Shown: positions 7,080-16,248 of the stretch, piece by piece
Layout of the letters: the number at the start of each line of letters is the position of its first letter
Position numbering within the stretch: the first letter of the stretch is position 1
Assembly: GCA_036388675.1 (NCBI GenBank)
Contig: DASVRI010000022.1
Coordinates: forward strand, 1 to 64,000
Reading direction: 5' to 3'
From: DASVUS01 sp036388675
Lineage (GTDB): Bacteria; Armatimonadota; Abditibacteriia; Abditibacteriales; Abditibacteriaceae
DNA: 64,000 nucleotides
Translations under genes and position numbers: made by a program
Notes under the pieces: model-generated
The model's input: the letters and a program-made list of their open reading frames with translations, nothing else
Told to the model about the DNA's origin: nothing
Database searches by the model: none

Positions 7080-7418
7080 CTGCTGCCTGGCGAGAGCATA
7101 TTTACGCCGCACAAAGTTAGAGCAAGGTGATTTTACTGAAGCCGATCTCCGCGCTGCTAAATTGACTCGTTCACAAGCCAAAGCGTTAAACCTGACCAAA
7201 GAACAAAACCAATTCATAAAGTTAGGACTTACGCACGAGCATCGCAGTGGTTCGTGGGGGCGCGGTCTTCGCGCCCTGGGCGAGGCCGCATTGGGCGAGG
7301 CAATCTCACCCCAACCAATCAGATATTTTGCGTAAGCCCTAAAAATAGCAAAGTGGTGACGGCCCAGAACCAGAAGGCGGTTAAACGTCACCAGCAAGCG
7401 GGCCAACAAGCTTGATTG
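7080..7418 (+). pseudogene. Gene fragment split by a short inverted-repeat element
   Basis: Frame 1 from about 7093 reads LEQGDFTEADLRAAKL, then LTRSQAKALNLTKEQNQFIK, up to 7223. After the repeat at 7224-7340, the sequence NSKVVTAQNQKAVKRHQQAG runs on to a stop at about 7416-7418. Both parts are Gln/Lys/Ala-rich and stylistically alike, as in periplasmic coiled-coil proteins such as the one at 61397. I read this as the C-terminal remnant of one gene cut by the element. No start is visible. Together with the half attC, it fills the 510 bp between the pseudogene and the malic enzyme gene. Confidence 0.4.
7224..7340. repeat. Short inverted-repeat element, family R1, copy 1
   Basis: The ends are AGGACTTACGCA (7224-7235) and TGCGTAAGCCCT (7329-7340), complementary at 11 of 12 positions. 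The interior (GAGCATCGCAGTGGTTCGT, GGGGCGCGGTCTTCGCGCC, CCAACCAATCAGATA) matches the copy at 30866-30997. It has no coding capacity. This is a miniature-transposon-like or REP-like element. Confidence 0.75.
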
Positions 7419-7466
7419 TAGTGCTGGGCGAGCGGCATCACGTCGCCATGTTTGCCTTACTGTAAT

Positions 7467-8912
7467 CTAACGCACGATGCGCTTCGTGGGGCGGCGGGCA
7501 ACGCCGGTCTGGTGGGCGGTGTGGACAACTGCGCTCGCGACCGATTTGGCGACGCGCCGGTCGAAGACGCTGGGAATGAGATAGTCTTCGTGCAGTTCGT
7601 CGCGTCCGATGGTGCCGGCAATGGCTTCGGCGGCGGCGATTTTCATCTGGTCGTTGACGCTTTTGGCGCGTGCATCAAGCAGGCCGCGAAAGAAGCCCGG
7701 AAAACAGAGCATGTTGTTGATCTGGTTCGGGTAGTCGCTTTTGCCTGTCGCCACAATGCGCGCCACGCCTTGAATGGCAGCGGGTGTGATCTCCGGCTCG
7801 GGGTTGGCCATGGCAAAGACAATCGGGCCCTGGCCCATGGCTTTTATGTCTTCCGGCAACAGCATTGTGCGCCCGCCGAAGCCGATGAAAACATCGGCAC
7901 CATGCAATGCTTCTTGCAAAGTGCCGCGCACATCGCGTGGGTTAGAGGTTTTTGCCAGTTCGCGAATCACATCCTGGCCCGGCGCATCCTCCGAGTACTC
8001 GCGTGCGGCATGTAGCGTTCCTTCGGCATCGCACACAATGATGTCGCGCACGCCGTAAGTCTTTAAGAGATGCGCGGTTGCCACACCCGCCGCGCCCGCG
8101 CTGTTGATGACGACGCGCAGCACTTGTGCCGCTTTGCCGGTGATCTTCAAGGCATTGATTAGCGCCGCCAACACGACAATCGCCGTGCCGTGCTGGTCGT
8201 TGTGCATCGCGGGAATGTCCAGGGCTTCTGCCAGGCGGCGCTCAATTTCAAAACAACGCGGCGACGATAAATCTTCAAGATGAATGGCGCCAAAGGTCGG
8301 TGCAATGGCGTGAATCGTCGTCACAATGTCGTCGATATTTTGCGTATCGAGGCAAATCGGAAAAGCATCCACGCCGGCGAACTCTTTGAACAACAGCGCC
8401 TTGCCTTCCATCACGGGCAAAGCCGCCAGAGGCCCTGCTGCGCCCAGTCCCAGCACTTCGCTGCCGTCGGTGACAACGGCCACGGTGTTCTTCTTGATGG
8501 TGAGGCTGAAAACATCTTGCGGGTCGTCGGCAATCGATTGGGAGATGCGCGATACGCCCGGCGTGTACACCATTGAAATGTCGTCGCGCGTCTTGACCGG
8601 TACTTTAGGTGTGATCTCGATTTTGCCGCCCAGGTGCAGCAGAAACGTGCGGTCACTCACGTTAACAACGTCGATATTGGGCAGCTCGCGCACCGCGTGA
8701 ATGATGCGCTGGCCGTGTTCGTGATCGGCGGCGGCAAATGTAATATCGCGTGTAATGGTGCCGCGCCCCGTCGAAATGATGTCGATGGCGCCAATGTCGC
8801 CGCCCAGTTCGCCGATAACCGAAGTCACACGGCCCAGCGTACCGGGCTGATTCGGGTACTCGATACGTAATGCCAATGAATAAGAAGGAGAAGGCCGCGT
8901 CGCTGTTTCCAT
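7467..8912 (-). CDS. NAD(P)-dependent malic enzyme with N-terminal ACT domain (481 aa)
   Basis: It oxidatively decarboxylates malate to pyruvate in the cytosol. An ACT domain (about residues 10-85: RIEYPNQPGTLGRVTSVIGE) precedes a malic-enzyme core with VYTPGVSRI, TDGSEVLGLG, the Lys-containing GPLAALPVMEGKALLFK, the metal site EDLSSPRCFEIE and NDQHGTAIVVLAALINAL, then an NAD fold starting VINSAGAAGVATA. The ACT domain suggests allosteric control by an amino acid or similar ligand. The frame is open further upstream to 9032, but the ACT domain begins just after the ATG at 8912, which follows no better start. GAGTACTC occurs inside the gene (7993) and just upstream (8962). Confidence 0.93.
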   Translation of the reverse strand: METATRPSPSYSLALRIEYPNQPGTLGRVTSVIGELGGDIGAIDIISTGRGTITRDITFAAADHEHGQRIIHAVRELPNIDVVNVSDRTFLLHLGGKIEITPKVPVKTRDDISMVYTPGVSRISQSIADDPQDVFSLTIKKNTVAVVTDGSEVLGLGAAGPLAALPVMEGKALLFKEFAGVDAFPICLDTQNIDDIVTTIHAIAPTFGAIHLEDLSSPRCFEIERRLAEALDIPAMHNDQHGTAIVVLAALINALKITGKAAQVLRVVINSAGAAGVATAHLLKTYGVRDIIVCDAEGTLHAAREYSEDAPGQDVIRELAKTSNPRDVRGTLQEALHGADVFIGFGGRTMLLPEDIKAMGQGPIVFAMANPEPEITPAAIQGVARIVATGKSDYPNQINNMLCFPGFFRGLLDARAKSVNDQMKIAAAEAIAGTIGRDELHEDYLIPSVFDRRVAKSVASAVVHTAHQTGVARRPTKRIVR

Positions 8913-9010
8913 GAGCGGCAGTTTAGACGGTGCGCTGCGGCGCGCCAAGTGAGGGCGCTCCGAGTACTCGCAAGAAATGCGGTGCACCGCAAGCCGTGTC
9001 ACAGCGCACC

Positions 9011-9053
9011 AGAGACAATTTGTAGTCACCAACCTGGGCTACAAATTGTCTCT
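9011..9053 (-). terminator. 15-bp hairpin downstream of the dioxygenase gene
   Basis: AGAGACAATTTGTAG (9011-9025) and its perfect complement (9039-9053) enclose a 13-nt loop, 17 bp after the stop of the leftward gene at 9070. No T-run follows on that strand. It probably marks the end of that transcript. Confidence 0.55.
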
Positions 9054-9069
9054 CATGCGCTCACGGGGT

Positions 9070-9891
9070 TCAGGCGCGTTTCCACAGCAGCGGATTTTGC
9101 GTTTCGTCGTTCAGCACATCGCCGATCTTGAGCGACTCAAAATAGGCGTTGGGCAGAACGTTTTGTGCGCCGTTGAAGGTGCTTCCGTCGGGCATGTAGG
9201 CGCACGTCATGGCGCGTCGCGGGCGCGGCGTCATGTTGGCCCCGGCGCCGTGAGCGGCCAAGCCGTTGTGAAACACGGCTGAACCCGCCGGACAGGCAGA
9301 TGAAACCGACTCGATTTGCTCCCACTCGGGATAAACCTTGAATAAATCACGTTGATTCTGACCGATGTTCGCGTTATCGAAGCGTGCTGTCTTGTGTGTG
9401 CCCGGCAAATACCACATGCAGCCGTTGGCCAGCGTTGCATCGTCGAGGGCCACCCAGATGGAAAGGGAATCACGCGACGAAAACGACCAGTAGGGATTAT
9501 CGAGATGCCATGCCGTCGGGTTGCCATATGGTGGTTTAATCAGCGCCTGGTCGTGCCAGATGCGAATGCCGTCCACCTGCGCCAGCTTGCCGGCGGCTTC
9601 GCCCAGGCGCGGGTCCATCATCAAGCGGTTCATGCCCTCGTGCGTGTCGGCCAGGCGAACGCACTGCGTAAACACCTGGGCGTAGTAGTTATCTTTGTCG
9701 CCCTGGTTGCTGAGCGAGTTGGGGTCGATGCCCCAGCCCGCCGCGTTTTTGGCGGCTTCGAGGCGATTCGCTACGGCTTCATCGGTCACGGTGCGCCACG
9801 TTTCCAGCTCCCCGGCATCCAGAAAGCCTTCGATGGCTACGAAACCGTTGGTCTGATAAAACTCAGTTTGCTCATCAGTAATGCTTTTCAT
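9070..9891 (-). CDS. Phytanoyl-CoA dioxygenase family protein (273 aa)
   Basis: This is a non-heme Fe(II)/2-oxoglutarate oxygenase. The facial-triad HxD is visible as AWHLDNPYW (His and Asp two apart), with the distal His in AVFHNGLAAHGAG followed by conserved Arg (PRPRRAMTCAYMPDG). The ATG at 9891 is chosen because GGAGGG lies 6 bp upstream; the frame is open to 10251 but that part is low-complexity Arg-rich. The substrate cannot be read from sequence. Such genes are abundant in Armatimonadota and related phyla, often near sugar-handling genes. It is separated from the malic enzyme by the hairpin at 9011-9053. Confidence 0.88.
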   Translation of the reverse strand: MKSITDEQTEFYQTNGFVAIEGFLDAGELETWRTVTDEAVANRLEAAKNAAGWGIDPNSLSNQGDKDNYYAQVFTQCVRLADTHEGMNRLMMDPRLGEAAGKLAQVDGIRIWHDQALIKPPYGNPTAWHLDNPYWSFSSRDSLSIWVALDDATLANGCMWYLPGTHKTARFDNANIGQNQRDLFKVYPEWEQIESVSSACPAGSAVFHNGLAAHGAGANMTPRPRRAMTCAYMPDGSTFNGAQNVLPNAYFESLKIGDVLNDETQNPLLWKRA

Positions 9892-10186
9892 GTCGCTCCC
9901 TCCGTTGCTCCTCATGATTATTCCTCTGCTACGACCACTGCCTGAGGTTAATCGTTGCGATTCACGATCACAAAATTGACATTGCGATACCAGATATGAA
10001 TGAATGACGGGACGTTGCCCGCGTGTAAAGGCTTGTCGGGATGCGTGCACCGCTTCACCGCATCGCGCTTCACCGCATCGCGCGCAGTTCGGCTCTGAGG
10101 CACCGACCAAGCCAAACACGCCAGGACAATGGTTGTACTGCAACGACGCGAAACGGCGACGCTGCTGAATCGTTAGACTTGCTACT
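9892..10186. other. Intergenic region between divergent genes
   Basis: About 295 bp between the leftward dioxygenase and the rightward kinase should hold both promoters. It contains a short direct repeat (CACCGCATCGCGCTTCACCGC, the unit CTTCACCGCATCGCG repeated around 10050-10083). I see no clear promoter hexamers. Confidence 0.5.
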
Positions 10187-12688
10187 GTGTCCACTCCACT
10201 TCCAATTGGCGGCATCGGGTTTCTGCGGCATCGCACCGGCGACCGCATCAAGGGCCGCTACGAAGTCCTCGATCATCTGGGCGGCGGCAATTTCGGTTCG
10301 GTTTATCGCGTGCGCGATGAGGCCGTCGGCAACGTGCTGGCGTGCAAAGAAATGCACGTCCTGAACGCCCCCGACACACCCGGCGACGAGCGTCTGGCTG
10401 CGCTCGACCCCTTCAAGCGCGAAGCGCTCAATCTGGCAACGCTGCGCCACCCTCATATTCCCGCCGCCTATTTCGAGCAGGAAGATGGCGAGTGGCGCGT
10501 CTGCCCTCGGTGTGGGCTCGACTTTGGCAGTGCCGCGTTTTGCCCGGCGCACGGTGCAGCCCTGCTGCCGATGACACAGCGCTATTATCTGATGATGGAC
10601 TATATCGATGGTCCGACGCTGGATGAAATGGTCGTCGAGTACGCGAAGAATTCGGGCAAGCCGCTGCCGGAAGATCAATGCGTCGAGTGGACGGCGCAAA
10701 TCGCTTCGGCCCTGCGCAGTTTGCACATCGTGGGCATTGTGCACCGCGACGTAAAGCCGGACAACATCAAGATTCGCAGCGCTGATAACGCCGCAGTGCT
10801 GCTCGACTTCGGCCTCACCAAAAAAGCCGAGGAAGCCGGCGCTTACGGCACGGCGCGTCTTTCCGGCACGGGGCGTTTCGGCACGCCGGGTTATGCGCCG
10901 CCGGGTCGCGAAGAGCAGGAACGACCGGAGCCACGCAGCGACATTTACGCCCTGGGCATGACGCTGTATCGCCTGCTTTCGGGCCGCGACCCGCAGGACG
11001 AAAACCAACTGCGCGAGATGACCGAAAACGCGCCGCGCACTTTCAACGCAGCCTTGTCGCCGGAAGTGGAGCGCATCATCCAGAGCGCGACGCAGATCGA
11101 CCGCACGCGCCGCTACCAATCCATTGACGACCTGCTCAGCGACCTCAACGAACTGCGCGGCGGCGTTGCGAGTACTCATCATGCGCCGCCGTTTACCTTT
11201 TCCGATGGATCGCGCGCCCGCACACCGTCCGACCTGGCGCGACTCTTAGATTCTCACCCGGAAGAAGCGCAGAACTATCTTTTCAACGGCATGTTCGCCG
11301 GTTGGCTGCGGCAAAACGGCTTTGCGGCTCCGGCGCGCATGGCCGAGGATGTGGCGAAAAAATATGCCTCACAGCCGCCGCGCGCGTTGGAAATGTTCCG
11401 CCGCGCGCTATATCCGCCGAACTCGCCCGGCGCTCTGCCCCGCTTGCAAATCGAGCCGTCAACTTTATCATTTGGCGGCATCGAAAGCGGCTCGACGAGT
11501 ACTCAGGTGCTGCGCTTGCGTAACGTCGGGGCAGGCTTAATCTGGGGCAACATCGTGTTGGATGAGGCGGCTAACGCGGCGGGCAGTGTGGAATCGGGTT
11601 TGCCCGGTCTGCGTCTGCCGGAAACCTTCGAAGGCAACGATGTAAAGATTGAGGCCACGCTCGACACGGGTCAGGTTTCGCTTGGTGCTTATTCCGGCGA
11701 CGTGCTGCTGCAAACCGAAAGCGAAACACTGCGCGTGCCCGTCAGCTACACCGTGCAGCCGTTGCAACTGCGTGTCGAGCCGCCGGAGTTGGACTTCGGC
11801 ACCATCCTTGTCGGCAAACGTGCCGCGCGCAGCATTCGCATTTTGCGCGATGACGAAGTGAAAGGCGGCGGACGACCGCGCGGCACCATCTATGCCGGCG
11901 AGAGCCTGGGTGGTTTGGTGGCGCCGCCGCGTTTCAGCGGCGAGCAGCCGATTGAAATAACGGCGGATGGCGGCATGCCCGACGCCATCGCTAAAAGCTA
12001 CGAAGGCGCATTGCAGCTTGATACCAACGGCGGGCGCTTACGCGTGCCGGTGCGCTACGCGTTTGTCTTGCCACCGATTCGCTGGCTGGTGCTGGTGCTG
12101 AGTGCGGCCTTCGCCGCTGCGCTGGGTGCCGCTGTTATGCGCGCGCTGTATGCGGTTGTAAACCTGGAGTATGCGTGGCGCTGGCTCAACGTAGGCGGGC
12201 ATATCGTGCCGCTCGAACTCACCAGTTTGCGCACGCCGATTTTTGTGGGCGCGTTGGCTGGAGCGTTTTACAGCGTGTGGTGGACAGCGCGCAACTGGGA
12301 TGAAGGTCACCACAGCCCGCTGCCCCATTTGCAGCGCACGACGCCACGCGCGCGGCGTAATTCGCTGCAAATGGTCGCGCAGTCGATGACGCTTTGCACC
12401 TTGCTCGGTGCTTCGTTGTGCTGGCCATTGGTCTGGGCCTTGCACTGGCTCTTCTGGGGGCTGGGCGATTGGATTTTGTGGCCGTTTCTGCGCATTATCT
12501 CACCGCGTCTGACCACTGTTCCGGCACCGCTGGCGTGGGCCATCATCGGGGCAGTCGGCGGCGCCTTGCACGGCCTGGCACGTGGCTTTGCCGCTACCGG
12601 ACGCAGTTGGGCGCGCTATGCGGTGTATACGTTTTTCGCATTCGCCTTCTTTGCGCTGCTGATCCATGCGATGGTCGCTTCACCGTAG
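10187..12688 (+). CDS. Membrane Ser/Thr protein kinase with zinc-ribbon-like insert and Ig-like repeats (833 aa)
   Basis: The kinase domain spans about residues 24-315: glycine loop LGGGNFGSVY (31-40), Lys54 in ACKE, catalytic HRDVKPDN (186-193), DFG (207-209) and SDIYALGMTLYRLLSG. An unusual Cys-rich insert (CPRC at 106-109, CPAH at 119-122) sits in the N-lobe. After a linker, two beta-rich modules of the ASPM/SPD-2/Hydin type begin LQIEPSTLSFGGIESGS and LRVEPPELDFGTILVGK. The last about 200 residues contain several hydrophobic segments, so the protein is anchored at its C terminus. GTG 10187 is the first start of the open frame. Targets are unknown. GAGTACTC occurs twice (11170, 11497). Confidence 0.9.
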   Translation: MSTPLPIGGIGFLRHRTGDRIKGRYEVLDHLGGGNFGSVYRVRDEAVGNVLACKEMHVLNAPDTPGDERLAALDPFKREALNLATLRHPHIPAAYFEQEDGEWRVCPRCGLDFGSAAFCPAHGAALLPMTQRYYLMMDYIDGPTLDEMVVEYAKNSGKPLPEDQCVEWTAQIASALRSLHIVGIVHRDVKPDNIKIRSADNAAVLLDFGLTKKAEEAGAYGTARLSGTGRFGTPGYAPPGREEQERPEPRSDIYALGMTLYRLLSGRDPQDENQLREMTENAPRTFNAALSPEVERIIQSATQIDRTRRYQSIDDLLSDLNELRGGVASTHHAPPFTFSDGSRARTPSDLARLLDSHPEEAQNYLFNGMFAGWLRQNGFAAPARMAEDVAKKYASQPPRALEMFRRALYPPNSPGALPRLQIEPSTLSFGGIESGSTSTQVLRLRNVGAGLIWGNIVLDEAANAAGSVESGLPGLRLPETFEGNDVKIEATLDTGQVSLGAYSGDVLLQTESETLRVPVSYTVQPLQLRVEPPELDFGTILVGKRAARSIRILRDDEVKGGGRPRGTIYAGESLGGLVAPPRFSGEQPIEITADGGMPDAIAKSYEGALQLDTNGGRLRVPVRYAFVLPPIRWLVLVLSAAFAAALGAAVMRALYAVVNLEYAWRWLNVGGHIVPLELTSLRTPIFVGALAGAFYSVWWTARNWDEGHHSPLPHLQRTTPRARRNSLQMVAQSMTLCTLLGASLCWPLVWALHWLFWGLGDWILWPFLRIISPRLTTVPAPLAWAIIGAVGGALHGLARGFAATGRSWARYAVYTFFAFAFFALLIHAMVASP

Positions 12689-12799
12689 ATTTCGGACGAA
12701 TTCGTGGCGAAGCGGCTCGCTTTATGCACGAGACAGGCGCGACGCGTTCGCCGGTTGTGAGCACAACACGGCTATACTGCTTGAGCGAGTACTCGAAAT

Positions 12800-14110
12800 A
12801 TGTTTATTGATGAAGCGACAATCGAAGTGAAGGGCGGACAGGGCGGCGACGGCATCGTGGCGTTTCGCCGCGAAAAGTATGAACCGTTCGGCGGGCCGGC
12901 GGGCGGCGACGGCGGTCGTGGCGGCGACGTGACTTTGCGCGCACATCCGCATGTAAAAACATTGCTCGACCTGTCGCGCCAGCGGCACCACAAGGGCGAG
13001 CGTGGTCAGCACGGCGAGGGCGGACGGCGCAAGGGCGAAGACGGCAAATCGGTGACGTTGAACGTGCCGGTCGGAACGCAGGTTTTTGATGCCAACACCG
13101 GCGAACTGCTAGTTGATTTGCTGGCGCCGGAACAAACTTTCGTCGTGGCGCGTGGTGGCGAAGGCGGGCAGGGCAACCCACGTTTCGTTTCGTCCACACG
13201 GCAGTCTCCGCGCTTTGCCGAAAAAGGCATGAAAGGCGAAGAGCGTCGCTTAAAATTGTCGCTCAAGCTGCTAGCCGATGTTGCGATTATTGGTCTCCCG
13301 AACGCCGGCAAGAGCACGCTGATTTCGCGCATTTCGGCGGCCAAACCCAAAATTGCCGATTATCCATTTACGACACTGGTGCCGAACCTGGGCGCGGTGC
13401 GTCTGGACGGCGAAAACCAGTTCATCGCCAGCGACATTCCAGGCCTGATTCGTGGTGCCAGCCGCGGCGCCGGGTTGGGGCACCAGTTCCTCAAGCACAT
13501 CGAGCGCGCGCCGGTCTTCATTCACATGGTCGATGCGACGCAGCCGCTGTTGGGCCTGTCGCTGTGGCGCGCCTTTGCCGGCATAAATCGCGAGTTGAAG
13601 TTATGGAGTGCGGAACTGGTGGCGCGTCCGCAAGTCGTTGCCATCAACAAGATCGACGCCATCTCAGGCGATGAAGAGTTGCAGGCGCAGGTGCAAGCCT
13701 TCAAGGAAAAGTTGCAGGCGCGCGGCTGCGACATCTTTGAAATTTCCGCCGCGACGGGCGCGGGTTTGCAGCCTTTGCAGTGGCGAGTCATGGAACTGGT
13801 GAAGGAAGCGCGCGCCGCATTGCCGGTCGTGGAAGTCGAGGCGCAACCGCGTCTGACTCGCGTGGCGCCGGACAAGCCGTTCTCGGTCAAGGAAATCGCG
13901 CGCTACGCCGACGGCACGAGCGAATGGGAAGCCGAAGGCGGCGCACTGGAGCGCGCTCTGGAACGCTTCGACATGGAAAACTACGAAGCCGTGTTGCATG
14001 TCCATCGCATTATGGAGCGCGAAGGAGTACTCGACCAACTGCGCGCGGCGGGTGTAAAAGTCGGCGATCTGGTGCACGCGGGCAAAGTGGCGTTTGCCTT
14101 TGAAGAGTAA
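12800..14110 (+). CDS. obgE: Obg-family GTPase (436 aa)
   Basis: This is a ribosome-associated GTPase acting in 50S maturation and stress responses. The glycine-rich Obg fold occupies residues 1-158 (GGQGGDG, GGPAGGDGGRGGDV). The G domain has GLPNAGKS (165-172), DIPG (212-215) and NKID (283-286). A C-terminal OCT domain follows from about 350 (FSVKEIARYADGTSEWEAEG, ending HAGKVAFAFEE). Length is typical. GAGTACTC lies 5 bp upstream of the ATG (12787-12794), where a ribosome site would be expected. The gene is followed by a hairpin, then a zinc-ribbon gene and proB, the latter a common neighbour of obg in bacteria. Confidence 0.97.
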   Translation: MFIDEATIEVKGGQGGDGIVAFRREKYEPFGGPAGGDGGRGGDVTLRAHPHVKTLLDLSRQRHHKGERGQHGEGGRRKGEDGKSVTLNVPVGTQVFDANTGELLVDLLAPEQTFVVARGGEGGQGNPRFVSSTRQSPRFAEKGMKGEERRLKLSLKLLADVAIIGLPNAGKSTLISRISAAKPKIADYPFTTLVPNLGAVRLDGENQFIASDIPGLIRGASRGAGLGHQFLKHIERAPVFIHMVDATQPLLGLSLWRAFAGINRELKLWSAELVARPQVVAINKIDAISGDEELQAQVQAFKEKLQARGCDIFEISAATGAGLQPLQWRVMELVKEARAALPVVEVEAQPRLTRVAPDKPFSVKEIARYADGTSEWEAEGGALERALERFDMENYEAVLHVHRIMEREGVLDQLRAAGVKVGDLVHAGKVAFAFEE

Positions 14111-14123
14111 AATCGAAAGCCAG

Positions 14124-14163
14124 GAGAAAGGCTCATCACCTTTGCGGGTGATGAGCCTTTCTC
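14124..14163 (+). terminator. Terminator-like hairpin after obgE
   Basis: GAGAAAGGCTCATCACC (14124-14140) and its exact complement (14147-14163) form a 17-bp stem with a 6-nt loop, 14 bp after the obgE stop. A T-run appears only about 8 bp further on (TTTTT at 14170). Confidence 0.75.
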
Positions 14164-14241
14164 GTGCATGTTTTTGTGAAAAGTAAGGATGGTGTTAAAA
14201 TAATTTGCGTTTAATTCCACCGACGGAAGTTTTTCAAAGAC

Positions 14242-14889
14242 ATGGCCACACACATTCCTTTTACCGATAACTATCAAGATCTGTCGACTGATCAGGGCTT
14301 TCAATTCCGCTTCAACTGCGAGCGTTGCGGCAACGGCTATATGTCGAGCTTTCAGCGCAACGTGCCGGGTATGGCCGGCGACGCGCTGCGTTCTGCGGGC
14401 AACTTGCTGGGCGGTTTTCTGGGACGCGCCGCAGATTCGGCTTTCGACGTGCAGCGGCTCATCGGCGGCCAGGCGCACGATGCCGCTTTGCGCAAAGCGG
14501 TCGAGGAAATCGGCCCACTGTTTAATCAGTGTCAGCGCTGCGGGCAGTGGGTCTGCCAGAACGTGTGCTGGAACGAAGCACGCAACCAGTGCACGTCGTG
14601 CTCACCTAAAATGGAGCATGAACTGACGGCCATCGAAAGCGATGCCACAATTTATCAGTTACAGCAAAAGGCCATGAACGAAACCGACCTCACCGGCGGC
14701 GTGGCGTTCAAGTCGGCTGCGGCTGCGATTTCGTGCCCGGGTTGCAGCAACGAAGTCGCGGTCGGCCAAAGGTTTTGCGGCGAATGCGGCACTAATGTGC
14801 TGGCCAAGCCGAAGTGTCCGTCGTGTGGCGTCGAAGCGACCAACGGCCAGAAGTTCTGTGGCGAGTGCGGCACCAAAATTACGGCCTGA
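14242..14889 (+). CDS. Double zinc-ribbon protein (215 aa)
   Basis: Four metal-binding blocks are visible: CERCGNGY near residue 27, CQRCGQWVCQNVCW with CTSC in the middle, and two C-terminal zinc ribbons, CPGC...CGECG and CPSC...CGECG. The centre has a Gly/Ala-rich helix. No signal peptide or membrane span is seen, so it is cytosolic. Proteins of this layout are common but without assigned function; a role in nucleic-acid or protein contacts is only a guess. It lies between obgE and proB. Confidence 0.8.
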   Translation: MATHIPFTDNYQDLSTDQGFQFRFNCERCGNGYMSSFQRNVPGMAGDALRSAGNLLGGFLGRAADSAFDVQRLIGGQAHDAALRKAVEEIGPLFNQCQRCGQWVCQNVCWNEARNQCTSCSPKMEHELTAIESDATIYQLQQKAMNETDLTGGVAFKSAAAAISCPGCSNEVAVGQRFCGECGTNVLAKPKCPSCGVEATNGQKFCGECGTKITA

Positions 14890-14922
14890 CATCATCAAGC
14901 GCCTGCTGTGGTGTCGAGGTCG

Positions 14923-14949
14923 GGACTTGTGATATTTCTGAGTAAGTCC
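14923..14949. repeat. Small inverted repeat related to family R1 ends
   Basis: GGACTT (14923-14928) and AAGTCC (14944-14949) face each other over a 15-nt loop, and GTAAGTCCT at 14942-14950 equals the right end of the R1 element at 30997. It may be a solo remnant or chance. Confidence 0.35.
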
Positions 14950-14981
14950 TGAAGATATAACTCACATTCGGCTCATCTCAG

Positions 14982-16049
14982 ATGAAAACAGTTGTCATCA
15001 AGATCGGTGGCAGTACTCTGGCGCGTGACGGGAGTCCCGACGAAGAGTATTTGCACGGCATGGCGCGCCAGGTGGCGCAACTGCGCGAGGAAGGTTGGCG
15101 CGCGGTGATCGTCACCTCCGGCGCAATTCGCGTTGGCCTGGCAACTATCGGGCGCGCACAAGCGCAGCGCCTGCCGGAAAAGCAGGCCGCTGCGGCTATC
15201 GGACAAAGTCTCGTGATGCGCGCTTACCGCCGTTCCTTCAACGCAGTCGAAATGCACGTGGCGCAGCTACTGCTGACGCGTGCCGACACCGCCGACCGCC
15301 GTCGTTTTCTCAATGCGCGGCATACTATGGAGCAACTGTTTCGCTGGGGTGTCGTACCCGTCGTCAACGAAAATGACACCGTCGCAACAGAAGAAATTCG
15401 CTTTGGCGACAATGATACGCTGGCTGCTTTAACAGCGCTCGTAGCCGAAGCGAATCTGGTCGTGTTGCTATCTGATGTCGATGGATTTTACATGCCCGGT
15501 GCGAGTACTCCATTGCAGCGTGTGGAAGTGATCTCAGCGGAGATTGAAGCCGCAGCGGGCGGTGCCGGAACTCCGGGCGGCACGGGCGGTATGCGCACCA
15601 AGCTGGAGGCGGCGCGCATCGCAATGCAAGCGGGCATGGATTTGGTTATTGCTCAGGGACGTGAACCCGAAGCAATTGTGCGTCTGGCGCGCGGTGAAAA
15701 GCTGGGCACATGTTTCGCGGCAGGAGTGGCGTTACGCGGGCGCAAGCGCTGGATTGCTCATGGACACCGGCCCTCGGGCACACTGGTGCTCAACGATCGC
15801 GCTCGTAAACCTCTGTTAAGTGGCGCTTCGCTGCTGCCGATTGGCATTACCGATGTCGAAGGCGAGTTTGCCGCCGGTGCCCTGGTCGCGTTGCGCGATT
15901 CGTCGGGTGAATACGGGCGCGGTTTGTCGAACTTTTCCTCCGACGAGTTGCGACGCGTCGCCGGAATGCACTCTTCGCAAATTGCACGCGTGCTCGGTCG
16001 CATGAATTGTGAAGAAGCCATTCACCGCGACAACCTGACGCTAAAGTAA
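14982..16049 (+). CDS. proB: Glutamate 5-kinase with PUA domain (355 aa)
   Basis: It phosphorylates glutamate to gamma-glutamyl phosphate, the first step of proline synthesis. The amino-acid-kinase core shows VVIKIGGSTLARDG, VTSGAIRVG, VVPVVNENDTVATEEIRFGDND, and GGTGGMRTKLEAARIA. The C-terminal PUA domain starts near residue 265 (HRPSGTLVLNDRARKPLLSGASLLPIGI). Length is close to the usual 365-370. The next enzyme, proA, is not adjacent, so proline genes are not in one operon here. GAGTACTC at 15503 encodes part of GASTPL. Confidence 0.96.
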   Translation: MKTVVIKIGGSTLARDGSPDEEYLHGMARQVAQLREEGWRAVIVTSGAIRVGLATIGRAQAQRLPEKQAAAAIGQSLVMRAYRRSFNAVEMHVAQLLLTRADTADRRRFLNARHTMEQLFRWGVVPVVNENDTVATEEIRFGDNDTLAALTALVAEANLVVLLSDVDGFYMPGASTPLQRVEVISAEIEAAAGGAGTPGGTGGMRTKLEAARIAMQAGMDLVIAQGREPEAIVRLARGEKLGTCFAAGVALRGRKRWIAHGHRPSGTLVLNDRARKPLLSGASLLPIGITDVEGEFAAGALVALRDSSGEYGRGLSNFSSDELRRVAGMHSSQIARVLGRMNCEEAIHRDNLTLK

Positions 16050-16191
16050 AGCCGGTAGTCGTCGTATTGATCATCCGTCTGGCGACTGAGCAGTTTATAA
16101 ATAAGTTGAACTCCGCAATTTGCGAGTCGTCTATGGCGGCCAGTGGCCGCGTCGTGGGCCGATGGCTCATGTGCCGGTGTTGACCGCCACA

Positions 16192-16222
16192 TTGACTTGC
16201 TGAGTACTCGTCGGACTACATT
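16192..16222 (+). promoter_or_regulatory. Possible sigma-70 promoter with GAGTACTC in the spacer
   Basis: TTGACT (16192-16197) and TACATT (16217-16222) are 19 bp apart, ahead of the secreted protein gene at 16249. The spacer contains GAGTACTC (16202-16209). The spacing is longer than ideal, so this is tentative. Confidence 0.35.
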
Positions 16223-16248
16223 ACGGAATGTTGTACGGAGGAAGAATA

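Noticed and set aside
7452..8015. 187-aa open frame on the plus strand
   Set aside because: It is antisense to the malic enzyme, whose motifs are unmistakable.
10070..11182. 370-aa open frame on the minus strand
   Set aside because: It is the antisense shadow of the kinase domain; composition follows the codon bias of the kinase gene.
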